Assembly (NCBI GenBank): GCA_030549495.1
Contig: JAUIRK010000057.1
Coordinates: forward strand, 1-64,000
DNA length: 64,000 nt
From: Nectonema munidae
Taxonomy: Eukaryota; Nematomorpha; Nectonematoida; Nectonematidae
Direction: 5' to 3'
Shown here piece by piece: positions 53,159 through 63,345 of this stretch (the stretch's first letter is position 1; the number at the start of each line of letters is the position of its first letter). Under the pieces are notes generated by a model that saw nothing but the letters and a program-made list of their open reading frames with translations, was not told where the DNA came from and did not search any database. Made by a program: the position numbers and the translations under genes.

Positions 53159-56100
53159 CGTGTGTGTGTGTGTATGTGTATGTGTATGCGTGTGTGTATG
53201 TGTATGTGTGTGTGTATGTGTATGTGTGTGTGTATGTGTGTATGTGTGTATGTGTATGTGTGTGTGTATGTGTATGTGTGTATGTGTATGTGTGTATGTG
53301 TATGTGTGTATGTGTATGTGTGTATGTGTATGTGTATTTATGTATGTGTATGTATATGTGTATGTGTGTATGTGTATGTGTGTATGTGTGCATGTGTATG
53401 TGTGTGTGTGTGTATGTGTGTATGTGTGTATGTGTGCATGTGTATGTGTGTGTGTATGTGTATGTGTGTGTGTGTATGTGTATGTGTGTATGCGTGTATG
53501 TGTGTTTGTTTGCACATATGATATGCAAGTATACATCTGCAATCGCACAAAGGCTGTAGGCAGGTATGTCTATCCTCAGGCTAGTTTATATAGAAACGTT
53601 GTTTCATTACCATGCATTTTATTAATATTGAGTATAAAGACGTTAATCTTTTATTGTCGCATAAGTCCGGGTTGAGTGTCCCTCAAAAAATGAACCTTCT
53701 GCGGCATACAAGCAGAGAAAAATTAGTACTAAATAATAGACTAAGAATGTGTATTTCAAAAACTTGCAGCTGTCCTTTATACTGATGTCCAGTTTATCGA
53801 GAGTGTCCTGGCTATTCCAGTTTCGGCATATCAATGCAACAGAATTTGAAAAAGAAACAATGAAGGAAGACATTTAACAGGAGTCTCTTGTTCATACAAA
53901 TATACCACAATACTAATTAGTAATGATATGTTGATCAAAACATAATTGATTTATTTCTATAGTTATTTTTTCTTCTTGCAAAAATCATTTTATAAATTCA
54001 CCAAAAAATGATGATGCCTTATATTTGTAAAGGACTTTGTTGTGCTTAATAATATCAAAGAAAATCGCAGATCAATTTTCATTGAACACAAATCTTAAAG
54101 TTTTTATTAAAACCTACTAAACTGGTAAAAGGTGAAATACCTATTTGTTGGATCGGTTGTTTCACTCCAATTTCATTATTGACCGTCATCACAGACACCA
54201 AGGAAACATTTTTTCCATCTTCTTTCATCACATTTTCTAGAACCTTTAAAGCACGAAATAAATTTAAATCAATGACATTTTCAAAAATTCATGAAAATGC
54301 GGCAGTGAAATGATAAAATTTTTATAAAAATATTAGATCAAACATTTTAGCAAACATAGAAGCGTAGAAGTTATTTCGCAAACTTTTTATGTAGAACTGA
54401 GGAATTTTTTTTAAATAAAAATTAATAGTTTTGTGTTTAAGCATAAGTATGCATTTTAGAAAGACTGGACTAAGTCAAGGGTTGAGGTACATATTTTATT
54501 GAAAAAACCCTCAACTCATTATCGAATTTATCCAGTAATTTATAAATAAAAAAAAGTTAAACATTTATACACAAACATTATCCGATTTGATTCCAGGATT
54601 GATGTAAAAGCAGTTTTATATCAAATTACAATGGCGCCTGTTTTTCCTGAGATCAAATGAGTAGCTATGTTATTCCGTCAAAATAGAATAAAACCACTTA
54701 ATTAATCTTCAAAATAATACTTGCAAAGTGTCACATACATTTTTCATTGATTTATTATGCATAAAAAGTACGGCTAAGTCAAGCAAGCCATTTTTGAGAA
54801 CAGGTAAGTAGGTGACTTGGAAGCCTTCTTCTTCTAGAGACCTACACGAATCCAAAACGCATTTGTGCTCCTAAAAATAATCGGAAAAAATGTTAAAAGT
54901 AGTTAAACTTTCAAAAAAAGATCCATAAAATTTCTATCAGCTCGGCTTTCCGTAAAACAGTTTTGCTCCTGCCCCTGTGCTGGGTCCTGCATAAAAGTAT
55001 GAAAGACATCTTATGCGACTTGCATTTTGAATCTTTTATATCATTTTATATAGACATGATAATATTGCGTTATAATGCCTAGAGTTTTAATCCTAACGGT
55101 TATGGGATAATTTGTTCTTTTCATTCAATATTTTAAGCATGAATACCTATGCATTCAAACTAACTTAAAAAGAAGTTTGGAGAGAACTAATAGTAAGTTC
55201 TTGCTTGTTATAAACAGAAACTTTGTTTTCATTTCATAACATTTTAACCCATTTAAGACCAAGCAAAGCAGACGATATCTAAAAAAACGCAGACGATTTA
55301 TATTCAAAGTCATTGAAAAAAGCAGACGAAGATGAAATTACTTATGTTCCAAAATAGGAACATTGGTCGTAAATGGGTTAAGATGGTAATTTTTTTATTA
55401 ATTTGAAATCAAGAATTTTATTAAAAATTTTTTTCCTAAATTTATGCAAATCATAATTTTTTAAGGAATCATTGTAGGTTGAACCTTACGAAATTGTTTA
55501 GGTTCTAACTATTTTTGTTACCGAATAGATATTTTTATTTGCTCAATATTTTATGCTCAAAAATTAATTAAGTCCTGATGTTTCCATATCACCCAATTTT
55601 TTAAGTAAAATCGCAAAGCAAAAAATTAACCATATTACCAAGTATATATGTAATATATAAGGTTATTTTTTTTTATTGTAAAAAATATGAGGAATGTTTA
55701 AGGAAACAATTCTAAATATAGGTAAGATCTTATGCAGTATTGAGAAATTATTGAGACTTAAAAAAAAGTGCGTCCCCCCCCCCCATAGTTCTTATTTATG
55801 TGAGACTTAATTAATATTAGATACAATGAAAACTCACAGTTTGTGTTGTGATCACGTGCTTTTTGCGACTTTTATAAAATCTGGCAACACCTTTGATAGC
55901 AATATTATTCGACTCCGTAGCTCCACTCGTGAATATGATTTCTTTGGCATTCGCAGATATCAAGTGTGCCACTTTCTGAAACAAAAATTTATATCAGACA
56001 GAAAACAACTAAAGATAACAAATACAAATCATTGATAAGCTTTCATTTTCTTGAAGGGGAAGCTGGGGGAGAAAATTTTAGAGGGATATTTTTTCAAAAT

Positions 56101-59100
56101 TCAAGGAAAAATATTGCTCATATTAAAAATCTATGAAAAAACAATATGTTGTTCGGAAAATACTTTCCGCTTTGATTGTACTGTTTTATTCTAAATACTA
56201 TAATGATATAATAATAATGTTAATTGTTTTAACTCTTTAATGATTTTCTATTTCATCCAAAATACATTCTTGAAGCATTAGCCATTAATTACGAATATCA
56301 AAAAGAAGAGCTGCGTCAGAAAATGATCGGAAAGTACAAAGGTGGTTTCAAAAATTGCGAACTGGCATTGAGAGTATTGAAGATGAAGAAGGTAAAGAAA
56401 GATCATGTACTGTTGACAATGAACATCTGAAAGCAAATGCTGAACAAAACTCACTTCAGATTCTCAGAAAAATGTATGAGAAATTTTCAAAAGTGTCAGA
56501 CAATTTGAAGCCAATTGGTAGCTCGATAAAGATTTCATGCATGAACTCAATGAAATACAAAAAGCTTAACGTTTTGAAGTGTGCTCGATGCTCTTTCTAT
56601 TTTTAATATAGTGACATATGAAAGAAAAATGTATCCTTTACAATAATCGTAAACGGTAATGACAATAATGGCTTGATCGTAGTGATCGAAGAAACATTTG
56701 CTTAAGCCAACGTTGCCTCAGTAGATAAAAGTGACTGCCTAGTGGTCTTGTATTGGTGTTGTCCATTTAAGTTGTCTTGGTGCCAACCAGAGCATCACAA
56801 CAGAGGTTTACTGAAGTCAATTAGAAGAAATACTCCATAACTTGAAAAAAATAATACCTGATTGTTAATTCTGATTCATGACAATGCACAACTACATGTT
56901 GTCAGGACAACGCTGGAAAAACTCATAGACTTGTAAGACCAAGCGTTACTACTTCCTCTATATTCTTTCTATCATCCATCCACTAACTCATTTTTTCCAA
57001 ATTCTAGAAAAATTTTAAGCAATAAAAGTTAGTCCATAACGGATGTGGAAGCTCATTTCTAGGATTTCTTAGCATCAAAGTCAATGAATTTTATCGACGA
57101 GGCATACAGGTTGTTGTTGTTGTTGTTGTTATCGGTCCAGGGAAAATTCAGCATCAGAACAATTTGACTTAATATCAATATATTTAGAGGCAATTGACCT
57201 GATTCCATTGTGATCGACTTCGCCTAATCTCCAAACACGTGAAGATTAGGCTCTCAAGCAGTCTTCAAAATTACAACCCAGAAGTCCACACCATTTGCCA
57301 AGAAGATCCACCACAATCACAAGATCTTTCCAGAAGTCATCATGGAGTAGCTTGGTAGATACGAAAAGGCAAAAGAGGTATGTTGTATAATAAGATTGAT
57401 GACAGAGTGAACAGCAAAGGCTTGTTTGTGTGTTTGTAGATATGCGGTGCAAAGGCTAACGGTAGATGAGATTTTTTCGTTCTTAATTGAGCAAGAGTTC
57501 TGTGAAGTGTAAGAGTTCTTTGTGTAGCGCTGATGGTTGAAGCTTGTTTATTGATTTTGATGACGTGTCTGCTACGTACATATTGATTAACGATCTCTAT
57601 GTGTATGTGTTTTACTAAATCCAACTAATCATCATAAGTACAGGAAAAAATGGGGTGAATTCATTTTTTAGGGCTTTGAAATGCTGCAAAATTTCATTCT
57701 TCGTAAAATGTGGAAGCACCTTATATTCACCACAGACATCAAAAATTAGTGAACGTTTTACAAAAATCGTAACATTTTTGTATTGACATTTTTCTTCCAA
57801 TTTTCAAGCGTTCACATGAAAGCTTTCAAGGCATCTACGGATTTTATAATGTTTGTATTCCTTCCTTGCATCTAAAGATCCAGTTTATTCAGCTGCTCAA
57901 ATATATCAACCAAAGAGGCAAAACGCATGATCCATTCCTTGTCATTTATCAGGCAGAAAATTCCATCTTATCTTGAAATTCAAAAAACAATTTGAGTTCA
58001 TCTCTAAGCTCAAATACTCGCTCAGTTACATTTATTCTTGACAGCCAAGAAACATTTGCAAGAAAATGAGGTGAATGATGGGCTGGATCCATTTCCGTAT
58101 ATAACTACACGAAAAGTCGTTAGTTGAGAGCTCCTCCTTTGACAGAATTCACAATTTGAATTTATATTATTTTATACTTCTTTAGTGGGGCTAGAAGTAT
58201 TATTTCATTTTTATTTTCTGATTCAAAAAAAGATGAAACCTTTTCCAAAATATACTAGACCTTGGTCATTTGTTCAAGAGGAGAACAAACGAGAAATTCT
58301 GCTTTAAATTAAGCTGAATGAACATATCTTGCAACACCATCAACTGGGAAACAAGATGCCACATCAGTTGATTCATCAAGTTGAATTGTTGATAGAGGAA
58401 CCATTGCAATTTTTTCTTCATTTCACTCCCGAATATAATTTCAACCATTTTGAGATAGCAAGGATCGATCAAATTTTCCCCAATTGTATGTCATTTTTTT
58501 CTGCTTTGCAATTTCAAGTGCTACAACACAGGAAGCTTCAGTAACGTTTTGGTTTCTCTCTTTAAAATCATCTGTTCAAAGCAGATTCATCTTTTTAAGA
58601 GCATCCCATGATGTTTAAAAAAGTTTTTTTTCTTTGTGTTGAGGATAAACATTTTGCAAATGTTGCTTCATCTTTGTTAGTTTCATAGAATCATTTGTTA
58701 GAGCTTCACTACAAATAACAAGTATAGGCCTTTCTTCTCCAGAAGCGATTTGTATCTGAGTTGCGAAGCATATAGTTCTAGGTGCTTTTGTATTTCATCG
58801 TATAGATGTTGTGCGTTCGTGTCGAGAGTGCACCCAGTTATTATTCTCAAGGACTCCCTCCCCAAAGAAGGGTCGAATTCAGCCGGTTTTTCGGTTTACC
58901 ACCTTGAGAACTCGTTTGGATGGCTGATGGCTCTAATCCTCAAGTGGAAAAAAATCCGCGCCAATAAATGTATATGCGAAACATGAGAAGAGCCAATTAC
59001 AGGAAAACAAACTATTGCACTGTACGATTTTATTATACGATCTACTCGGAATGCCAGGAATTAAGATCTCTCATGCAACTGATCAAAAAGGTTCTTTATG

Positions 59101-59415
59101 ATCTCATAAGATTTAGAAATAGTAGGAAGTTAGGATTGTATAATGAAGTATCAATATAATAATAACATATTTTTAAAGAACAAATTTTCAGATTTCAACA
59201 AGTTATATATTGAAAAGGATTCTTAGGGATTTCATTTACGCTACGGGCATTTTCCACAGCTTCTTCACTTTCCCAACCAAACTGGTGCGTTCTTGAGTGA
59301 GGATTTCCGTAGAAGCACGTCATATATGGAAGCATGGCATCAAGTACTCTGGGATCAAGGGGTGTGGTTGCCTGAAAGTCCAAATAGAGAGGACGAAACG
59401 CACTTCTCAAATTTC
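44569..59415 (-). CDS. NFS1: Mitochondrial cysteine desulfurase NFS1, eight coding exons (5' exon missing)
   Basis: NFS1 is a PLP enzyme that takes sulfur from L-cysteine, forms a persulfide and passes it to the ISCU scaffold for Fe-S cluster assembly in mitochondria. Coding exons in transcript order: 59415-59240, 55975-55838, 54870-54772, 54243-54141, 52990-52856, 48652-48389, 46441-46186, 44632-44569. All junctions agree in phase with GT donors and AG acceptors. Together they give about 410 residues, from [16 protein letters not shown] to the stop after IKWSQH, collinear with human and fly NFS1. Visible motifs: TQT/EHKC (His near PLP), FHTDAAQ (PLP Asp and Gln), [11 protein letters not shown] (Schiff-base Lys) and [10 protein letters not shown] (persulfide Cys loop). 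The family's N-terminal targeting peptide is not covered; a weak coding-like stretch lies near 59490-59545. Introns are full of transposon fossils, but no exon is disrupted, so the gene looks functional. Confidence 0.95.
45239..45260. repeat. (CTT)n microsatellite
   Basis: About seven CTT units in the intron between NFS1 exons G and H. In the transcript they read as AAG repeats. Confidence 0.85.
45530..45575 (-). repeat. Partial tRNA-like SINE head (NFS1 intron)
   Basis: Minus strand: TCTAGCATCTGGCTTTG followed by TCTCGGGTTCAAG, a B-box-like half. Fragment only. Confidence 0.4.
45841..45935 (+). repeat. tRNA-derived SINE head (NFS1 intron)
   Basis: TTGGCTATAACATTGGAC as A box and TTGGGTTCGATCAAGC as B box, 52 bp apart with an insertion. 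Antisense to NFS1, in the intron between exons G and H. Confidence 0.5.
46186..46441 (-). CDS. NFS1: NFS1 exon G (catalytic cysteine)
   Basis: Encodes [20 protein letters not shown] through [11 protein letters not shown] plus two bases. It has the mobile persulfide loop [14 protein letters not shown] with the catalytic Cys. Acceptor TGACAG and donor AG|GTAAGT are both near consensus. Confidence 0.95.
46965..47935 (-). mobile_element. hAT transposase fossil in an NFS1 intron
   Basis: Minus-strand relic in the intron between exons F and G. Recognisable pieces: [54 protein letters not shown] and, at the C-terminus, [20 protein letters not shown] then [18 protein letters not shown], the hATC dimerisation domain. 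The N-terminal half is missing or unrecognisable, and there are several stops. Confidence 0.8.
48389..48652 (-). CDS. NFS1: NFS1 exon F
   Basis: Encodes [20 protein letters not shown] through [13 protein letters not shown]. It includes [20 protein letters not shown], the conserved small-domain entry. Acceptor TATTTTAG|GC, donor G|GTTTTT. GC content is clearly higher than in the flanking introns. Confidence 0.95.
48710..48964 (+). mobile_element. LINE C-terminal fragment
   Basis: Open from 48689; reads [19 protein letters not shown], then [17 protein letters not shown] and [18 protein letters not shown]. This matches the tail of non-LTR elements that carry a PHD-like C..W.H..C segment between the RT and a YLG...AW.KF..L motif. 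Only the tail is present. It begins right beside NFS1 exon F, antisense to the gene. Confidence 0.7.
49016..49207 (+). pseudogene. Possible Tigger/CENP-B-like transposase tail
   Basis: Same open frame as the LINE fragment upstream, but unrelated to it: [20 protein letters not shown] then [16 protein letters not shown] resembles the acidic C-terminal tails of pogo/Tigger transposases (F-DDFV-VDD...T...LT). Short and tentative; it would mean two transposon tails are joined in one ORF. Confidence 0.35.
49712..51510 (-). mobile_element. piggyBac-type transposase fossil in an NFS1 intron
   Basis: Minus-strand PGBD-like relic in the intron between exons E and F. Acidic N-terminal scrap [19 protein letters not shown]; middle scrap [20 protein letters not shown]; core [20 protein letters not shown] then [20 protein letters not shown], the DDE_Tnp_1_7 signature around GVD; C-terminal Cys-rich domain [12 protein letters not shown]...CKKC. 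It contains frame changes and a 28-bp tandem duplication near its C-terminus. TTAA-flanked ends were not located. Confidence 0.85.
49946..50004. repeat. Perfect 28-bp tandem duplication
   Basis: Two identical, adjacent 28-bp copies containing CAGCTAAAAGTAGAGAAAGG, within the C-terminal part of the piggyBac fossil. Being exact, it is much younger than the fossil. Confidence 0.95.
51821..52105. repeat. Diverged tandem duplication, period about 158 bp
   Basis: Two copies share AAAAAAAGTTTTGAATA, CCAAAACTAC/TAAAACTAC and GTTTGTTTxxTTTGTTA in the same order. They lie in the intron between NFS1 exons E and F. Confidence 0.65.
52856..52990 (-). CDS. NFS1: NFS1 exon E (PLP lysine)
   Basis: Encodes [20 protein letters not shown] through [11 protein letters not shown]. 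It has the PLP-contacting Asp and Gln of TDAAQ and the Schiff-base Lys of SGHK. Most relatives read AVGK where this reads AFGK. The 3' splice site ends in TTAAG, and a 465-base CA/TG array starts only about 60 bases upstream in the transcript. Confidence 0.95.
53050..53515. repeat. Complex (TG)n/(TATGTG)n microsatellite
   Basis: About 465 bp of interleaved TGTGTG, TATGTG and TGCGTG units in the intron between NFS1 exons D and E. In the transcript it is CA-rich and lies just upstream of the exon E acceptor. Confidence 0.97.
54141..54243 (-). CDS. NFS1: NFS1 exon D
   Basis: Encodes [20 protein letters not shown] and then [14 protein letters not shown] plus one base. The stretch [11 protein letters not shown] is nearly invariant in the family. 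Acceptor AAAG|GTT, donor G|GTATTT. Confidence 0.93.
54772..54870 (-). CDS. NFS1: NFS1 exon C
   Basis: Encodes [18 protein letters not shown] through NGLLDLA, in phase 0; the His of EHKC stacks on PLP in this family. The donor taken is GCC|GTACTT, which keeps family length. A stronger-looking GTATGT lies 33 bases further on and would add 11 residues ([11 protein letters not shown]), so the 3' edge is the least certain boundary of the gene. Confidence 0.88.
55244..55381. mobile_element. piggyBac-type MITE, copy 2 (NFS1 intron)
   Basis: Same orientation and almost the same sequence as the copy at 985, again bounded by TTAA. It differs by about two changes, so both moved recently. It lies in the intron between NFS1 exons B and C. 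Confidence 0.85.
55838..55975 (-). CDS. NFS1: NFS1 exon B
   Basis: Phase-0 exon of 46 codons from [10 protein letters not shown] to HVITTQT. It contains the cofactor phosphate-binding stretch TSGATESNN. Acceptor TTTCAG and donor GTGAGT are both strong. Confidence 0.95.
56300..57110 (+). mobile_element. Mariner transposon fossil in an NFS1 intron
   Basis: A decayed plus-strand mariner transposase. The N-terminal helix-turn-helix region reads [18 protein letters not shown] followed by STVDN-like [11 protein letters not shown] (open from 56355 to 56606). Later scraps match WDCRGVIHYELL-type, [18 protein letters not shown] (catalytic D) and [15 protein letters not shown]. Several stops and frame changes. 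Antisense to NFS1, inside the intron between exons A and B. Terminal repeats not found. Confidence 0.85.
57137..57206 (+). mobile_element. Short palindromic MITE, partial copy 3
   Basis: CCAGGGAAAATTCAGC then TTAATATCAATATATTTAGA and CAATTGACCTG. It is a shortened relative of the 5141 element, next to a (GTT)n run, inside the intron between NFS1 exons A and B. Confidence 0.5.
57615..58740 (-). mobile_element. hAT transposase fossil in an NFS1 intron
   Basis: Minus-strand ZBED/FAM200-like hAT relic. In order: a BED-like piece [20 protein letters not shown] near 58700-58640, [10 protein letters not shown] and ARYVHSA near 58400-58320, [20 protein letters not shown] near 58060-58000, then an AT-rich remainder. 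Multiple stops and frame changes. It differs from the 15.8 kb copy (here QLDESTD is canonical), so it is a separate, older lineage. Sense-oriented in the intron between NFS1 exons A and B. Confidence 0.85.
59240..59415 (-). CDS. NFS1: NFS1 exon A (start of the aminotransferase fold)
   Basis: Encodes [20 protein letters not shown] and on through [18 protein letters not shown] to VENARS. The acceptor TTTTTAG lies directly upstream; the donor is AGC|GTAAAT. The exon opens with two bases of a split codon, so a further 5' exon carrying the start and targeting peptide must exist. A downstream AG inside the exon could be an alternative acceptor. Confidence 0.93.
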
Positions 59416-60344
59416 CTAAAAATATTTAATGAAGAATTACAAATTATCCATAAGGCACACAAACTTAAAAATAAGATAACACGGCATAACCGTTAATGCT
59501 ATTTCGGCTGAATTTTCTACATCAACTTTATCACTGCTTCTTCAAAGTAAGATACGGCTAGTCTTCATTTAAAATTATGGCATTTAAATAATTTCATAGA
59601 AAATAAACGCAAGGGTATAATAAAATATATAAATTTGATTTACATGTGTCTATGAATCATTAGATTTAAAGGAAGCTGATATATTTTATTCATAAATTAT
59701 GCGTAAGAGTGTGATTAGTAGATATCCAAAATATTTTAGAATTTCAGTACATCTTCTCCAACTTACATATGTTATATGCGTGTAGATAACAAAGAATCTA
59801 AACAAAGAAACTGGCTTACACTTTATTTTATATACGCAACCAAGATGCTAAGGGTTCAGGCTTCAAATCAGAACAAATTAAGCAACTTGCTTAGCAAACC
59901 TAGGCCTGATTCAAAAAAAGAAAGAAATTAAAATTCAAAAAAAGAGGTGCGGACACTGCTAATTGTCTATGCGAGGGTGTGGAGGATGGGGGTTGAATAT
60001 ATGGATCTTTTGATATATTTTTGAAATTAACATTGCCATCATTTTGAGTTGAAATAAAATTTTATATAAAAATTATTAAAGATAATTCTAAGCAACTTGA
60101 GGCGTGAAAAGGCCCTCTACCATTAACAATCTGAGGTCTGATTCTGAAAATGGAGTTGCTTATATAAAAAAGAGGTGATAGTATGAAGACATTGTTATTG
60201 TGCTTTATCAAGTAAAACTCGTAATAATGAAAGCTTAGGAGAGCTGTATTGGTTTAAATTTCTCTTTTAAAAACATTAAGACAAAATTTTTGGATTTTTA
60301 ATTATCATTAACAAATAATATAATGGTCCTCTGTATTTTTAAAT

Positions 60345-60385
60345 CGAGGTAGTGGTTCATGACCAAAAATGAGTTGAGAAGCACT
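60345..60385. mobile_element. hAT-type terminus, fragment
   Basis: GTAGTGGTTCATGACC and GGTTGAGAAGCACTG-like ends meet within about 40 bp: CAGTGCTTCTCAACTC inverted at the right. It is either a minimal deletion product or one end of a lost element. Confidence 0.45.
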
Positions 60386-60800
60386 GAGCTATTTAATGAA
60401 AATTTCCCTTTTCCAGAAACATCAATATTCGAAGAAGCTAAAATTTCAAAGAAATCTAATTTAAATGGACTTTGTTAATGTTTTTGGACCCAATGGGGCA
60501 CCAGTCTGTCTATTAAAATAAAAATCGTTCGATTTAAGCTATATAATACTCATAAAAAGGATAAGCAAACGATTAGTTTTGAAAACCCTGGGCCTAAACT
60601 ATTCTCTAACCGCAAAAACAAAATAAAGTTTTAAAATAAAAGTTCTATTCAAGTAAAAACTTTGAGTTTTGTAACACAATTTCTTCATTGAAAGGAGAAA
60701 GTAAAGGTTAATTGTTAACTCTTTGAAGACGGCGATTTTGAAGACTAATCCTCTCCCCTCTTTTTTAATCGAATTTTATATATTTAATACAGACGACTCT

Positions 60801-60990
60801 CAGGGGGCCGGTGGAATTGTGGTTAGACCCGAGGGTTTCATTTCATAAGTCTCGGATTCGATTCTGGTGTACCCGAGATAAAATTTCTTCTTGTTTATTC
60901 TGATGCCATCCGGTTGACGTAAGAAGGACATCCGGTAAAGAAACGCAAATTAGTGGTATACTCTGGATGGACCAACACTTGCAAGTTTGC
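60801..60990 (+). repeat. tRNA-derived SINE with CATCCGG body
   Basis: A box GGTGGAATTGTGGTTAGAC and B box CGGATTCGATTCTGG, then a body with CATCCGGTTGACG and GAAGGACATCCGGTAAAG. This resembles widespread metazoan SINE/LINE 3' bodies of the GGCATCCGG...AAAAC type. It is a different family from the 25 kb copies. Confidence 0.65.
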
Positions 60991-61231
60991 TGGAGCTGCA
61001 CCCGCCAGAGGGATTCATATTTGTAGCGAATATTTTGCAACACGAGTTTGGTGGGGGTACAATATAAGAAATTGGACAATCTGTGGGTTGTCCAAATATA
61101 TCTATATGCAGTGCGGGAAGTTGGCGTTGAATCTCAATAATTGAGAACTTCCATGAACTGAGAACTTGAAGTGGGAATAAAGCAGTTCATAAGCCTATTC
61201 TTAGAGCATTCCAAACATACCAGCCATTATT

Positions 61232-61900
61232 TTATATTAGCCATTTACCAGAGAAGAAAGTTATAACTACTTTTAATAGTTCAAAATCATACAAACAGTT
61301 AATTTCTGAAAATTTAATATTAGTGTGGTCTATATAGTTGAGGTTGAAAATACATTTAATAAACCTTTTTTGTATAACAAGAATTGAATTTAAATTTATA
61401 TGACCCCAATTAATGATGGAAAAACTTAGCACAGATTGAATCAGAAATTATTAGTGTTGCTTTGGCATTTATGGGTAGATAGGCAATCGTTCTGAATTTA
61501 GAAAGTAAAATATTTAACTTCAAAGTAATTAGGCTCAAATGTTTGTTCGGTTTTAATTTGGAGTCAAAGACAAGGCCCAATAATTAAAACTATCAAATGT
61601 TTCAAAAAAATATTTTCAAACTGTATCGGTGAAAAGGTGCGTGAAGACTGAAAAAAAATATAATCGAACTAACCTCCAAAGAAGAATTTGTATTTTTCAA
61701 AATAGCTATAAATTCTTTTTACTAAGATTTTCTCAAAGACTTTTGATAATATAGGAACAATAGATATTATATGGTAACCATAAATTGATCTTTTATGTAT
61801 GGGTATGATTTAGCTAATTTTAAGCTGTGATGGAAAGATTCCCTTATTTATACAATTGTTGAAGATTAGCATTAGGGGTTTGCATAGGTGCTATATTTTT
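61232..61900 (-). mobile_element. LINE reverse transcriptase fragment (Jockey/CR1-like)
   Basis: Minus strand. Near 61890-61680: KPLMLIFNNCINKGIFPSQL then LSKVFEKILVKRIYSYFEKY, the start of the RT domain. At 61432-61232: IINWGHINLNSILVIQKRFI then YIDHTNIKFSEINCLYDFEL, the post-RT tail. The catalytic centre between them is deleted and stops are present. Confidence 0.8.
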
Positions 61901-62238
61901 TACTAATGTATATATATTTAATAAATATAAATAATCTCCTTTAAATATTAAAAAGCAATTTTAATATTTAAATTAAAGTAAAATAGATAAACTTGTAAGA
62001 TGAAAAGAACGTTTAAATACAAATATCATTTTTTTTTTTAAATTTGAAGTCATTTTGTGAAAGGATAAAAGGAAGAATAAAATAATACTCAAAAATTAAT
62101 AAGATATATTTAGGCTAACCATACGAACGTTTGGAACTGTACATTATACTTTAACTGTTCCGTCTTTTTAATAAATGATTTTTTTTTATGTCTTGTGAAC
62201 ATAAACAATTTAATTTGTTTTTAATAAGTTTCATTTCC

Positions 62239-62637
62239 ACTTCTTCTTTTTCTTTAGTTCTGTTTTTTAGGATAGCTTGCAGTATAATAAAATAAAAAAA
62301 TCTGTAGTTATTTTAGTAGTTAAAAAAAAATGAATGAAGAATCTGAAAGTTTTATTCAAAAACTTTAAAAGACCAACATTTATTGCAAAAAATTATTTTA
62401 TCAGATATATATGATAAAAAAAATATTAAACATAATGAATCCATAATAAAATTTTGGTAGAATTTTTATACGTATGCATATAATGAATTTTATTATAACA
62501 TTATAAAGATTATATACAAGTTTGTTTTTAATTTATTTTCAACAAAACTTGATTTTTAAAATTGTTGTTTTTGTTACCAATTGTTGTAAAACTTCCCGTT
62601 TTATTATAATAAAATTGGTCAGCTTAGTGATATCTAT
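62239..62637 (+). repeat. Dispersed repeat, copy 2
   Basis: Partner of the 22821 copy in the same orientation and order along its whole length. It has diverged through many substitutions and small gaps, so both are old. Confidence 0.6.
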
Positions 62638-62784
62638 ATAAGAAAGTCACACGTAAAGTTAACAAAAGTTTTGATTTGTGTAACACATGAAATAGTGCAT
62701 TATGAATATAATTATGATAAATAGGGATAAGGGGGTAAGGGTACCATTAGGTGTTTTCTTTTAAAATTAGGTATTGAACTATGA

Positions 62785-62850
62785 GGAAAGTGGACTTTAT
62801 GCCGGATCGAACCCAAGACCTTGAGTTGACAAAATCCAGTATCTAACAAT
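62785..62850 (-). repeat. Partial tRNA-like SINE head
   Basis: Minus strand: TTGTTAGATACTGG then CTTGGGTTCGATCCGG. The B box is good and the A box poor. Confidence 0.4.
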
Positions 62851-63244
62851 TTTAAGGATAGAAGTTTAAATTTATTTTATTTTTCACAAAAATGTCTTAA
62901 TATAAATTTCTTGGATGGGTTGGTGAGCGTAGAGTAATTTTTCTAGGAAAATCAGAATAATAAGTTCAGGAATTTGTGGCTCAGTCTTATATATGTATCA
63001 CTTCACAACACTCCATGTAAAGCCTTTCTCCAGGATTTAAAAAAATCTATTTTTACTTATCATTTTACTTAATAGTTGATTTATGGATTTTTTTTCTTTT
63101 CGGATCTTTAACAAATTTTCGGCGATTTTCTTTCAGTTTTAGCTCTTATTTTTCAATGTATAAAGCGTCTTTGTGGAATACTTGTAGTCACTTACGTCTT
63201 CAAGTCAGATCATAATGGGCAACATTATGGGTATCCTCTAAATC

Positions 63245-63345
63245 AGAGGTCTCAAATTCCCGCCCCGCGGGCCAACTGTGATCCTTGAAATAATATTTTG
63301 TGGCCCTCAACTTGATTTCAAAGTTTAGTGTCAGTGCGGCCGGCG
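63245..63345 (+). mobile_element. hAT-type terminus, GC-rich
   Basis: CAGAGGTCTCAAATTCCCGC followed by CCCGCGGGCC and GTGGCCCTCAACTTGATTTC. This is the start of a common hAT/Charlie-like end, unusually GC-rich here. The opposite end is not found before the window ends. Confidence 0.6.

Larger units (their letters stand above)
61910..63240. other. Gene-free stretch
   Basis: AT-rich, holding only the dispersed repeat copy and a SINE head fragment. Confidence 0.5.

Noticed and set aside
53012-53675. Several 150-215 codon ORFs of Cys-Val-Met or His-Thr repeats
   Set aside because: These are readings of the TG-rich microsatellite in an NFS1 intron.
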